64,000 nt of DNA, from NCBI GenBank assembly GCA_034620365.1, contig JAQGEQ010000338.1, positions 1 to 64,000 on the forward strand, given 5' to 3'. The first letter of the stretch is position 1, and the number at the start of each line of letters is the position of its first letter. A program made the position numbers and the translations under genes. This document shows, in pieces, positions 44,945 through 58,070 of this stretch. The notes beneath the pieces are model-generated. The model was given only the letters and a program-made list of their open reading frames with translations, searched no databases and was not told the DNA's origin. This DNA is from Pegea sp. RAD2-039 (taxonomy: Eukaryota; Chordata; Thaliacea; Salpida; Salpidae).

Positions 44945-45235
44945 TAATATTATTATAACAATAATATTTTCAATAACATTATTAGTCGATAAAGGCGCAT
45001 GAAAAATTTAACGATACCACAAACGTAAGATTGAATATAGTTAATATATAACCGTATAGATTTCGAATAAACAAGATCCGTACGATTTGGTACGCACTTA
45101 TTCTAATAATTTTAGAAGATGTACCTTTGCATCTAATTAAAAAAGGTTTATATTATAGTAAAAATAACACGTTTCTTCGTTTTGGCGAGATTGCTTGATA
45201 TTTACAAATTTCTTCTACAAATTCAAAATTAAATT
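44945..45235 (-). repeat. Type II unit, minus strand
   Basis: Reading on minus: TATCAAGCAATCTC near 45193, palindrome AGATGCA-AAGG-TACATCT (45117-45134, one mismatch), TATACGGTTATATATTAAC, core CAATCTTACGTTTGTGGTATCG (45012-45033), then ATAATGTTATTGAAAATATT. Confidence 0.8.
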
Positions 45236-45769
45236 TTCTCTTAAATGTTGATTAACGTTTTCAGTAATTTAATAAAATAATTTTGGAGCATATAGCAGTT
45301 TTTCATAATTATTAATGATTTTTAAGAAACAAAGAGACTCAATACTTTTTGTTTAATTTGATTGGAAATTCAAAGTAATTTGACTTGTGCTTCTTATAAA
45401 GTTCATTTTAGTTAAGAATGCATAATTGTTTATGTTTTAAAATATTTTCAAAATGTATAAACTACTTATCTATTATTTTGTCTTTTTTTATGAAAATTTA
45501 AAACATTACTTAAATCCCAACGATTTACTTTTTAATTTCCACACATAAAAATTTAAACTAATTAATATTAAATCAAATAAATCTGCAAAGTACTTTATAT
45601 CTGATGGTTGAATGAAATCAAAATAATAATCGTAGTTTAATAACTTAGTGGTTCTTTTTCATTTGCTCAAAAAATTAAATTTCCTGGAATAAATAGAGAA
45701 TTGCGAAGTACCAACTAAAAAATACTAAAAGAAGATTGGATAAAATAAGACGTAAACATTCCAAATGAT

Positions 45770-46160
45770 GACTACTGACATAAACTTTCAACAAAAGATT
45801 TGTTATTAAAAATACATAAATTGATTAATTTAAATTTGGTCCCACAAACGCTAAACTGCAACAAAATTATAAACGATGAAGGTATGAACAACGAAATTCG
45901 ATTTTGAAAGCTGTTTCCATCTGTTGAATTACAAATTTGAAGTTGAATAACTTTTCAACAAATTTCAATTTTTAATTAACATGAATTGCTTGAATTTCCT
46001 ATATATGCAAATGATGAGATACAAATAAATAGTGAAGTAAAAATAATAAAATAAAATTTTATTAATTGGTCAAAAGTTCATTTAATTATTGTAAATATGT
46101 TTCTGATAATATGACAGAATGTCTACAAATAAACACTTTTCTTTCAAAAACATTTTTACT
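45770..46160 (-). repeat. Type I unit, minus strand
   Basis: Minus-strand core CAGTTTAGCGTTTGTGGGACC (45838-45858) with TTATAATTTTG upstream, the palindrome GTTGAAAAGTTATTCAAC near 45942-45959 and TCTGTCATATTATCAG further upstream near 46110. Confidence 0.7.
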
Positions 46161-47260
46161 TTTAATTCAGTTTAAAAGAAATTAAGCAACAAAATTCGTA
46201 CTTTATAAACTTTTTTTGATATTTTTTATTCGAAACCATTTAATATTAGTTGGATAAATTTATTTTAGTCCTCTAACTAGTTTAGTGCAGTTAAAAGCTT
46301 TTTAGAGATTTAAAAAATAGTCTTTTATTAGAAAATAATTTGTTTTAAATTGATTGAAAAAGATTGAAAATGAGGTAGTTTGGCGGATGATAAATATATG
46401 AATATTTTATGATGATGAAGAAATTATTAAAAGGCTTTAAACTTCAAATATTTAATTAAGAATTAATTGACGATTATTTTTTAAATTTGATTTTAAACTT
46501 GAAGTGAAGAATAAAATTCTTTTTAAATTCATCAATAATTAGCATATAATGTTTTAAAAAATAATAGAAAATTAAAAAACAACTTTTTTTATTTTGATGA
46601 AAACTATCGAACCTTGATGAATGTGTGCTTTTGATTGACAAGAAAATTTATCGTTGAATATATATTATTAAATTACAAATTTTTCACACCAAAAATGTTT
46701 AATGATAAACTATTGTCTGTTTGAATCTGAATATGACATTCATAATTGCAAATAGTTATAACAAGTTATCACCAAAAAATTAAATTATTTGCTTTTTATA
46801 ACAAAAAAGACTTTCAAACATCTTATCAAAGAAATCCCTAGTATAATCTGGTAAATATAAAATTTATAAATAAAATAATATTTAAGCTTTTACAGAAGTA
46901 AGATAGATTAATTAAAGAAATATTCAGTTGATATAAATGAAATAACAAAATCAAGCAAAAATATTATTTATAAATTGTAGATTTTATGTTATTGAGAAGT
47001 TTTAATAATTTGAGATAAAACTTATTCCATCGTAATAAACATTTAAATTAAACATAAAAATATAAATACAAATATAAATTGTGGTTTTCATAATTACAAT
47101 GTAATAGTTATTTATATTACTTCTTTTTTAATTCCATTGAAAAATTTTATTTTTTGTTGAAATGAAAAACCAGAATTTCCAATTAACTTATAATGTGAAG
47201 TAAATTGAACCAATAATAACATTAGAAAAATAGTATTTTCAACAACATTAACAATAAAGT
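46161..47260. other. AT-rich DNA, no gene seen
   Basis: About 1.1 kb of low-complexity A/T-rich sequence with no recognisable unit. Confidence 0.45.
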
Positions 47261-48160
47261 AAAGTATAGTTAATATTTGAAGAATTTTCTACTTTAGGTG
47301 ATTTTATTGCTTTTTTATAACCATAGATAGTTATGATCTGGAAAATATTTCACCAATTTCTGGTCCATAATATGAAAGATGTACTTTTATATCTAATTAA
47401 TTTCAAGTTTTTTATATTACAAAAAGACAAAAATTTTCAGATTTCCACAAAATAGGTGGATCTTTTAGATTTTAAAATATATATTATTAAAATTTATGTT
47501 CTTAGAAGTAAGAACTTATCTTCTATAAGATTAATGGTAAAAAAAATTGTTTCACAGTTCTTAAAGAAATTTAACTTAAATAGAATAATAAAGATTAAAA
47601 AACAATTTCTCTTACTGACAAATACTAGATCAAAATACGATAACCGCTAGGTAACGCATGGAGTAAAAAAAAAAAGTTTAATTTTTTGATTAGGAAATAG
47701 ATGATAAAAATTTTTTGGTAATTATCTAAGCTTATTTATTTTGAAGCAACTTTAATTTTGTTGATATGAATTCAAAAATGTCACCAAAAAGTGAAAATAG
47801 TTTTGTACATGCTAACAAGTACGAACTAACAGTTATAGCAACGTTCTTTTTTAAAGTACTACCAAACTTTCCTTTAAAATATTTGATGTATGAATTTGTA
47901 CAAATAAATATGACGTCAGTTATGAAGTTTTTTTTCAATTAAATTTGTTAAATGCAAAAAGTTTCAGATTCTTTTGTTAGAACCCTAGTTATATTATGCA
48001 AATAAAATTATTATAACATAATATAACAATTATTTCAAAGTTTATTTTTAGTTTTCTATCACTTTTATAACCTTTTTCATTAAGTCTTCATATTTACACA
48101 ATGTAATTTCCATATTCATTATCTCACATTGAATCTTTATTTTGAATTAAAAGATGTAAA
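47261..48160 (-). repeat. Decayed type II unit, partial block P and an inverted duplicate
   Basis: AGATATA-AAAG-TACATCT (47377-47394, minus) is a mutated type II palindrome whose core has gone. ACCGCTAGGTAACGC (47643-47657) is CTCF-like. 47740-47830 is a partial inverted block P. 47940-48155 is the reverse complement of 25735-25945. Confidence 0.6.
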
Positions 48161-48825
48161 ATTGTATTGATAGAAATCTTCTAAAGAAAAGTCAACTGAA
48201 ATATAATTATAATTCTAAATGTTGATTTTATAACAAGTAGTGTCCAGTACCGATAAGTAATTTTGAATAGTTGTTTTTAAATTTTATATTGTAGTGTTTA
48301 ATTTTATTACTATTATTTAAACTATCCTCTCATTTTAGAGTGACAAATGTTTTTTTTTGTTAAAATTAGTGAAATAAAACTAATTAAGCTATAGTAATAT
48401 AATATAGAAATAATATAGTAACTTAATAAATTAATTTGAGTTCTGGATTACTGAAAACTGTTTCTTCCCTTGTTTCATCTGCAGTTTAAATGCAGATAAA
48501 TACAGAGAAAAAGCATATATAGTTAGATAAACTACCAAAATATAAATCAAAAGTGGCTGAATCAGGATTTTCAGTATCTAAATAAAACGCTTTTCTAAAA
48601 ATTTTGTATTACTCTAATTAATTTTTTTTAATTTCGAAAACTAACATCAAAATACTTTGCAAACAATTAAAGTAATTACTGTTTTGCATAAGCTTTTTCT
48701 ATTTTTGTATATATATTATTTTTTTTATAATAATATTTTTTATATTTTTAAAATGTGCTTCAAATTTCTTTGATTAAAAATTAAAAAAAAATGTGTCAAA
48801 CGAGTTTATAAGGATATTTTAAAGT
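48161..48825. other. AT-rich DNA, no gene seen
   Basis: No unit or exon recognised. Confidence 0.45.
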
Positions 48826-49200
48826 AGAAATACTTATTTTACTGAAAATGAGGTTTTCTATCAGAAAATATTCTGTCACATTTTCAGTATCATCTTTATA
48901 ATAATGGAATCAATTTTTAACCTAAATTTTTTTTCTATAAGTTTTTGCAGAAAAATTATTTATTAAATGAAGTTTCGTTGAAAAGTATTTCAACTCCAAA
49001 ATTGAATAAAATATCTAATATAGTAACTATATAAGGTCTGGCTATGTAAATGTAATTTTCATTTCTTATAACTTCATTACAACCTAGAGTTTGTGGGATC
49101 AAGTTTAAACGAATTACCCAGCTTTGAGAAATTCGTTTTTTCTTCATATAAAAATAATCTTTTTGTTGACAAGGAATGTTCAAATAATAATTTTGACATT
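48826..49200 (+). repeat. Type I unit, plus strand, complete
   Basis: AGTAGAAATACTTATTTTAC (48825-48844), TCTGTCACATTTTCAG, perfect palindrome GTTGAAA-AGTA-TTTCAAC (48977-48994) followed by TCCAAA, CTTATAACTTC (49066), core CAACCTAGAGTTTGTGGGATCAAG (49079-49102), TTTAAACGAATT and TTTTGTTGACAAGG. A good reference for the type I consensus. Confidence 0.85.
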
Positions 49201-49337
49201 AAAACTGAAACCTAAATTATTAAAAAATATAAAATGAACCAATTTGCTATAAGAACGAAATCAGTTTAAAGCCATGTTAGTTTTTTTGTTCTTAAACTGT
49301 TTATAACAATTATAAACTAGATAATCTTTGATTACAT

Positions 49338-52300
49338 AATCGTCAAAGATATATTTTTAGTTTATCAACTCCTAAATTTAAATCACTTTTTATAATAATA
49401 ACTAATTTCAGTTGTTTCATCTATTTTCAAGATAAACATTATAATGTTTCGAAATCATATTAAGATTGAAATATTTTTTATGTTTGATAGTGCACTATAG
49501 TGGAAATGAAAACTTCAAATAGAATTACAGTTTGTAACAAAAGTTCATCAAATTTTTGTGAAAATTTTTACAGTTGATCTCTAGCAATAATTTTATGTAT
49601 ACCGTAAAGTATATTTACAGTTTTAAAAAATTAAAAGTTTATTTATTTATTTTATTGCATTTACAAAAGCTGTTTTCACATTTTAGTGACATGTTTGAAT
49701 TCATATTCACAAAATCAAAGTTGCTTCTAAATAAATACCTTTATTATCATGAATAAATTAGATAGTCAACAAAAAATCTTTATTTTTAAATTCTTAATCA
49801 AAAAATTATAATTTTTTCTTTTTAGTTTGTGCGTCACCTAGCGGTTAGTGTATTTTGGTTACAACAACAAATATTCAGAAACATAATTGGTATTTTATTG
49901 AACCACTTTAATAAATTGTACAATTTGTAGATTGTTGCATGTTTTGTGCTACAAAGCAAAATAATTTTTTTTTGTTTTTTTTATTGTTAAAAAATAATTG
50001 ATAAGGCTTTTTTTGTAAATATTTTTTAAACAGAGTTAAATCGTTAAAAATCAAATTTTCAAATTAACTAAATTTTCCAAATGCCAAATAAAACCTTATA
50101 TAAAAAATAGTTTCCATAATGAACAGAACTACTAATGTTAGCGCAAAAAAATTTTGGTTAAATAACATAATTCTAATTATAGATTACAACATTGCTTTAA
50201 ATTTATTCTAATCAATAATCACAGAAACAATTTATCTGGCATTTTAAACGTGTAATTATTAATTTATTAATTATAATTATTAATTTTGCTGCTTAGTTTT
50301 CTATTTTAACTAAAATTCTGAGTAAAATACTTAGTTTGCTCAAAAAAGGTTTTTTTTCCTAATGATTAAATACAATTATATTAAAAGATGTACATAAATG
50401 AAATAAACCTCTAAGTATAAATTTGTTGTATGTCAACTTTTGTACAGAATAAAAACTCAAGATATTCAACTTATTTAATAAATGACTTTTTTTGAAAAGT
50501 AGTTTAACTCTAAATTTTTAAGCAGCTAAGACCCAAATTACTGATTGAAATATTTTTTACATTTTGCTTATGTGTCAAGCCAACAAATAATTAAGATGAT
50601 TTTATTGAGTTTTCTGTTGAAAATTTTCCCTTGACGTAGTATCTGTAATTACGCATAAAATTTTCAGTTTCAATAGAATTGTTAGAATTTTGATGAATGA
50701 ATGAAACAACAACTAAAGCTAATTACATCATTAATTTGATTGAGTAACTGAAATACAAACTTTTGTTATTTGTAGAAATAATTTAACTTAATTTTCATCT
50801 GTATAAAAAATTGTATTGAATTGCCGAAAATAAAAAATGAATAAATTTTAGAAGAGAATTTCTCCTAGCAAACGGAATTGTTAAATATCGAGTAATCTTA
50901 AGAAAGATGAAAATTGTGTCAATTCTTCCGATGAATAAAACGTGTTTGATAAACAAACGCAAACATGCATCATTAAGAATTATGAGCATCTTCCAAAAAT
51001 ATGAGATTTTTATTTTGCTTGTTGCTTCACTCATCATTTATACACTTATATAATATCGGCATAAAATCTGATCTTTGTGGTATCGTTGATTGTTGCTCAT
51101 TTTATAAATTCATTTCTATTTTTATTGAAAATACTATTGTGATAAGGATATTATTGGTTTGCTTTAAAATCAGATATCAGTAAAATAATTAATTTACTTT
51201 TTTTAGTTCCTAAAGACTAATTTAAAATTATTCAAACTCTAAACTATTTGTAGTAAGCTTGTAAATGGAGATTTTATTAAGCTAAAATAAAAAAATTGTA
51301 ATTAAAAAAATTTTTGCAAATAGAGAAATAAAAATTAAAAAATTAAAAAACTTTTGTTGTTGCAATAGAAATTTCAAAACTTTGGTAAAACCACAAATTT
51401 AAAATAACAATATATAAAATTAAATATTTTTAATTATATGATACAAAATTTCAAATAAAACTACATTTGAAGCAGTTTTTCGTGATGCCGTAAATAATTT
51501 TATTTAGTTAATTGGAAGTACTTATATGAAAGTAATATTCTGTCATATTACAAGTATCATGTTTAAAAAAACGAAAAAAAATTTTTACTTAAAGTTTTTA
51601 GGTCATTTCTCGTGAGAAATAAAAAACAGTTTATTTAACTGATTTAATAATTAAATTTTCGTTAAAAAATTCCTAAATTAAAATTAAAAATAGTTTAATT
51701 AAAGTTAAACTAAATAACCAGTAATTATTCGTTAGTTATTCATTATTTATTACTTTAATGCAGTAACATTTAAAATTAATATTTGTAAAAATCACTTTGA
51801 ATATTTTATATATAGTTAAATGTAATTTTTTATTGATATTTCTTGAAGTTAAATGTAGATTTATTTATAATAATTAAATATATAAAAACCAAAAAAGATA
51901 GAAAAATATAACCTAATTTCATTCACATTATGTAAATAAAAGAAATCTTTTGACGATTGTTTGGAAAAAATTGCTTGAAAAGCTAGACGGTTAATAATGA
52001 AAAAGAAATTACAATTCGTAATAATTAGATTTTATTTTTACTTTTCAAAAAAACTTTTCTGAAACTATTTCCAGAAATATTTTGAAGATTAAACCAACAG
52101 AATTTCTAAGACTTATAATACTCACAATTTAAAAACAAAAAAAAGATCACATGACTGTTTACTTAGTTTTTTAAAAACCTCAACTTGTTACAATCGCGAC
52201 AAATAAATTTCGGTTGAAACATCAAAGTAACTTTAAATTAAATAAAACTTCGTAACAAACTTACTTTTAATATATTTCTAATCTTAACCTACTTTTGTTT

Positions 52301-54598
52301 ACTACGAAAATATATTTATAGTCAAGTTTTCTTATCAACTTAAAAATCGATTTCTTATATTTCAGCATTATCTGTCAACAAGAAGTTTATTATTGAAACT
52401 AGAAAAATTTAATCGTTTGAACTTGATCCCACAAACACTAGATTTCAGAAAAGTTTATAAATAATAAAAAGTACATTAAAACTGGACGCTATTAATGTCT
52501 TAAAATCGTTTTGAAATCCGGAGGTGAATTACTTTCAACGAAATTATATTTAATTAGAATAACTTGAATTTCTATTCTCTACAACAGTTAACAAAAAATT
52601 AATTTAGGTCAAAGCTTTTAAACATGGTTTCTGACAACGTGGTAGAATGTGTAGAAATACATAAATTTTATTTCAGCAAATTAGTATTTCTACTTAAACT
52701 TTAGATTTCAAAAAATGAAAATGTTTAATAAAATTTATTTTTTTTATATTATTTAACGGAAATCAATCAGTATCAGTTCGACAAATCTCTTTTTAATCTT
52801 TTTAAAAGTTCAAATCAAACGACAGATATCAAGAAATTTGAAAATTTTTGTTCATTAGATGAAATATCAAATAGTATTATCCGTTTATAAAATTGTAAAC
52901 GTTTTAATTATTTAAGGTTAGCAATCTAATTTAAAAATAGTAAATTTTATACTAATATCAACTATCAATTTCTTTTGAATTATTACCATTGACAGTTATC
53001 TTATAGTTCACTTAATGAAAAATATTTTTACTTCGAAAAAAGAACTTTGAGGAAAAACTAAAACTTTAAATTAGATTATCATTTTCAATTGCTAATCTTA
53101 CAAGGAACCATTTAGCGTTCTTTAGCCCTTATTCTAATGCTTTGAAGATTTTAGATAAAAGTATTTAAAGTTTTTGGTAAAAAGTAAACTGAAAACGTAA
53201 ACATAAACCAATCTACAAATTAAACAAATCTGTAAAATAATTTAACAAAAGACTATTGAAGGTTTAAATATTTGTTATTGCACGCACCTTACATAAAAAG
53301 TTTTTTTTGTATCTCATTCTTATTTCATATCTGAAAAACTAAAATTATTTGAAAATCCAAATTACAATTCTACAAGTAAGATGTAGACATCAAGCAATCA
53401 AAAAATTATTTAAAAGAAAATTATAATATTTCATATTCAGATGCAAAAGTGCATTTACCAAATTAAAATAACCAACATGGTTTTGACCTATACGGTTATA
53501 TGTTATCTTCATTCAATCTTATGTTTGTGGTATCGGTAAATTATTTGATTGCTTTATTCAATCGATAATGTTATTGATAACATCATATTTTTTGAACTTC
53601 TATATAAACGGTTTTTTTATTTCTTTATTCTTCTCAATGAATAATTTTGTTATTTATAATTATTGTTATATAATATTAAATTTTAATTTAAACTGAATGT
53701 TGTATAGTGTAAATAGTATTTTAAAAATTTAAAATAAGTAGTACATTGATCAGTGTGATTATTTAAAAACTGTATTGTTTTAGATAATGTAAACAAATCA
53801 CGACTAAAAATTAACCTACAAAAAACAATTCAACTGTTTCCTTTTCCGCCACTTGGCGCTAGACGGTTTCTTATCAAAAAACACTTTAAAAATATATCAT
53901 TCTTTTAAAATCTTATAATTTTTTGATATTACATTCAGTTTACAGAAGATATTATCCAACATATTTAAATATTTAAATATTTTCATTTTTTATTAATCTA
54001 GAAAAGGTTAGTAATTCATATATTTTCCAACCATAAAATTTCTTTTTACTCTTTTAAAACTTTAGAAAGAAAATAAAATTATTTGATATTTCATCTGATT
54101 ATAGAAAAAAACAGAATTGCTGAGCTGATATTTAATGATTTCGATTAAATGATAATAAAAAGCAAAATACTAGTTTTGTTGAATGAAAAGTTTTCTATTA
54201 ATAAAAAAATCTGTCATATTACCAATAACATGTTTACAAACATATTTTGTGATGAATAATAATTCAAGTTATTAAACTTATTTATTAATTAAAGTTTCAT
54301 TGTAAAGTACTTTAACTCCAAATTTTAAAACTTTGCAATCCTTTACGAAATATTGAGTTTTATTTTACTTCTCATTTCTTATAAACGTTGTTGCAATCTG
54401 AAGTGTATGGGATCAAGTTCAAATGAAAGTAATTTTATAATTTTCTTGATAAGCATTTTGTTGACAAATATTTTTCAAATAAGAAATTTGATTTAAAAGT
54501 TTATACGAAAATTTATTTTAAGTTTATTATTATACAAACCAAATTAGTTTAATTTTTCTTTTCAAGTTTTATTAAATTAAGATTTATATTTATTCTAC
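49338..54598 (+). repeat. 4.6-kb duplicated segment, copy B, with an extra 0.57 kb
   Basis: Direct repeat of 37605-42220. The offset is about 11.73 kb at the left, 11.87 kb near 51 kb and about 12.4 kb from 52.4 kb on, because 51.30-51.88 kb is extra. The extra piece resembles 36.5-36.8 kb and, from 51463, the block at 60463 and 61842. Elements in order: CTCF-like 49486-49507 and 49831-49850, block P, type II core 51074-51084, type I on minus (core 52425-52436), type II on plus (palindrome 53439-53456, core 53523-53536), CTCF-like 53846-53866 and type I on plus (core 54394-54417). Confidence 0.85.
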
Positions 54599-57030
54599 TG
54601 TAAATGTATTTAAGATGTAATTAAAATTTCTAAATAGTTATCAGATATGAAAGCTGAAGTAAAAATCATCAGTTTTGTGAAAAATCTTTGAAAAATACTA
54701 AGACTAAACAAAGTAGATTTAAAAGTAAAAGTAAAATTGTTTGGTAACATAACAAACTATTCAGAAAAAAACTAACTGAAATAATAAAGATTATCTTTCA
54801 CGAACTGCAAAGCTTACTTTAATTTCAGTATTAATTTTTAATTTTCCTTTATTTAATACTTAATAACCTCAACTGTCTAACAGCTATCTAGCAGCTAGAC
54901 AACTTTTTGTAAGTACAAAGCAGAGAACTATGATTTTCAATTTTAGGTCAAGTATCTATTATTGCTTACTTTTATTTTATTTATAATACTTATTTATACT
55001 ATTTTTACTTTCTATTGTCAATTTATGGTTTCAACGCTGGAAACTTTTAAATATCCAAACCTAGATTGATGACGTCATTAAAAGCTGATTTTTAAGAAAT
55101 TGAAAAGGTTAAATCATATTTATGATTTAATGAGTGGTGGTAAGTTTCTTTACCTATACATGATAAAAGTTTTTACTAAAATTATACTTGCTTAAAAGAA
55201 GGAGACTCAGAAAGAAAACTTCAAATTTTTTCAGCAACAGATTTTCTTTATATATAATTTCTATTTTAATAAATTTCCCTAATTTTTAAACAACTAATAT
55301 TCGGAAAAAAAACTTTAGAAATTATTAGATTTTTTTTTCAATTGTACCAATTTACTGCACATCAAATTTAATTCAGTAAAAGAATACAAAAATAAATTAT
55401 TATTGTACAAAAAAATAGTTCAACATTGCAGCTGGTTCATAAACAAATTAAAAATTTTAAAGACTTTAAGTTATTTCTACATTGATGCATAAGTTTGAAT
55501 TAGATTAGTTGTGATAGTAGATGAAGATTTTGATAATATCAATTAAGATCAGATAACACACGAGCATAATTTTATCGAATAACAAAAAACTGTTTTTAGA
55601 TCTTTAGTAACACTAATTTTTATTAAAAGCTGAATGCGCTTGAATGCCAAAATATTTGAAATAAAAAGCAGAGAAAATGTCATTTAATTAATAAAGTAAT
55701 ATATCGAAGAAAACAAATTCTACTTACTAAATGTTTAATCTAGTTAAAAGCCAATCTAATGTGAGCTGAAGGAATTACAAAGTGTTTAACATTTAAATTC
55801 TTAGATAATTTCTCGAGATAAATCAAATAAAGTTTATAATTTTCTAGTTAGTTTTTAAAAAATATAATTTTTAAAAATATATTAGATAAAAACTCATATT
55901 AACCTGTTACAACAAACTTATGTGTTTGGTGATTTTCTCCTTAAGGTAGTAGTTTAATTTTCTACCTGCAAACTTTACATTTAAAAATACTTTTTTTTAA
56001 TATCTTTTAATTAATAACTACATTAAAAGGTTTGAGCTAGTTTGAAATCAACTCTGTGTCGCTGACTTGTTACTGCATCTAATCAGCTTCCTTAGAATAA
56101 AAGTTGTTTTTAAAGAAGTAATTTAAGTATTAAAATTAGTATATAAAATTTAGAATGAATTTTAATGTTTGTTTTTATTTACCAACTCCAAAATTGATAA
56201 TTTTTTGATTTTATTTTATACACTCTCTAGCAGTTTAAATATCTTTTTAAAATAACAAACATAAACTTTTTGTTAAATAACTTTCTATTAAATTATAATA
56301 TTCAAAATCTTAAAAGTCAAAAAACAATTTTGTATCATCAAATTTTGTGAAAAAATATTATATTTATAAACAAAGCTATACAGAAGGTTGTAGATATTTT
56401 GGAAAAAGTTACCTTTTGGGATAAGGTATTGGCATCAAGAAAGGATAAAAGTCATGAATTACAATGATAGAAACAAGGTTATCTGTTCAGTTATATATAT
56501 TAATTTCATTAAAATATTCATGATTTACTAATAGTTTCACAATTTTAAAGAAGTTTTATCATACGATTTGTTTACAGTAGATGTAAAAGATATTTCGCAA
56601 CACTAACAATTAAGATAAAGTAATTATAAAATAGTTACGTCTTAGGACAAGTATAAAAATGTTTATAAATTTTTACAAATATTTTAGAACTCTATGTTTT
56701 ATTTGTATAACATAAACAAAATATAATAAATTAAAAAAGCTGTTACATAATTAAATTTACGTAATTTTATTTTAACTGTTTTATTTTGCAACTGTATAAA
56801 AATATTACTTTTCTATGTTTCATCATATTTAAGAATATTTATAAAATTATTCATTTGTGTTAAATGCATAATAGTATAATACTAATATCTCATAATAGAT
56901 TATCTAAGCTGGTATTTAGATATTAGCAGCTATAAGAAAATACAAAATTTGCTGCTTAATGTTTAAAAATCTGGATAAATTTTCTACTTGTTCTTTTCAA
57001 TTCTAGAATTTAAGTAGAAATATTAATTTT
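54599..57030. other. AT-rich DNA, no gene seen
   Basis: About 2.4 kb without a recognised unit. A TGACGTCA octamer lies at 55070-55077, and a GC patch (CAGCTATCTAGCAGCTAGAC, 54881-54900) has no clear match. Confidence 0.45.
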
Positions 57031-57036
57031 GATAAA

Positions 57037-57160
57037 AATCTATCTGTATCTTTACAGCAAATAACCGTTTACAAGAACCTTTGAAATAAATTTAATCGAA
57101 ATTGTTTATTGTTGATATAGATGTATAATGAAATACATGTTTTTCTATAAATTTTAGATT
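57037..57160. repeat. Second copy of the 23.4-kb segment
   Basis: Matches 23372-23500: CTATCTGTATCTTT, CGTTTACAAGAA, GTTTATTGTTGATATAGATG and CTATAAATTTTAG. Confidence 0.6.
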
Positions 57161-57227
57161 TGTAAGAAATTTCATTTAGACGCTTTTGAGAATTCATTAG
57201 ATGCTTCTGTGAACTGATATATTGGGC

Positions 57228-57341
57228 TTAAAGGATGGTATTCACAGTTGTATACAGAGAAAATGTTAAATACATTAGGGGAACCAATGGTTTTTTGCCA
57301 CTTCCGTTATTTGAATATTCTTGACAAATCTCAAATCCCAT
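57228..57341 (-). other. Unassigned 37-codon ORF in a GC-richer patch
   Basis: The minus strand has ATG at 57341 in a textbook context (CCACCATGG). It reads MGFEICQEYSNNGSGKKPL, then VPLMYLTFSLYTTVNTIL to TAA. The patch 57.19-57.45 kb is about 40% GC. The plus strand is open over part of it too. It could be a fragment of a mobile-element gene. No family recognised. Confidence 0.22.
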
Positions 57342-57739
57342 GGTGGACCTCGAACTTTGTATTTAATATCAGTCTGATTTCAGTTTATCGCTACTTTTAG
57401 CAGACGCTTATTTTCTGAGCGATCATCTTCAAATATATCATGTTCTACTCTATTGAACAATATTGTACAACTTTTACTACAATAACAAATATCTAAAAAC
57501 TGAAATAACAATATTGTAAATTACTTAAATGATTTGTATAGTTTGTAGAATAGTTTATATTTACTGTTAGTATTAATTGTTTAATTTGGTGAAATAAGTA
57601 TCTCTGAAAATATCAAGACTTTTCGATAAACTGAAAGTTGAATCTTGATATAGTTAGTAATATAAATTCCTTAAACTTGCTGTTTTAACTTCAACTGAAT
57701 ATTTTTTCAAATTAAACATTTTCCGAAACTGAATGGGTT

Positions 57740-58070
57740 GACTATGAAGCAAAACTTATTTTATAATTAGATGCAAAAGTGCATCTTCCAAATAAATCAT
57801 TAGGAGAATGAATGCAGGTATGAAAAACGCTCTATTGAAATCTATACTGTTATATAAATTGTTTAAACAATCTTATGTTTGTGGTATCGTTAAACTTTGC
57901 GTGTGCTTTAATTAATTAATATTGTTATAAGACGTCAACAATAATAATCAACTTTTTTGTATTTTTCATAAAATTTTTTCAGATATTCTCTATAAGCTAT
58001 CAGAAGATTTCCAGTAATGCCCTTTGTTTGAAAAATTGAATTATTTAAATTGCTGTTAGGACATATAAAT
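57740..58070 (+). repeat. Type II unit followed by the tail shared with 3.9 kb
   Basis: Perfect palindrome AGATGCA-AAAG-TGCATCT at 57769-57786, TACTGTTATATAAATTG at 57845, core CAATCTTATGTTTGTGGTATCG (57868-57889), ATTAATATTGTTAT, then from about 57925 a copy of 3883-4010 (GACGTCAACAAT, AGATATTCTC, AATTGAATTATTTAAATTG). Confidence 0.8.
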
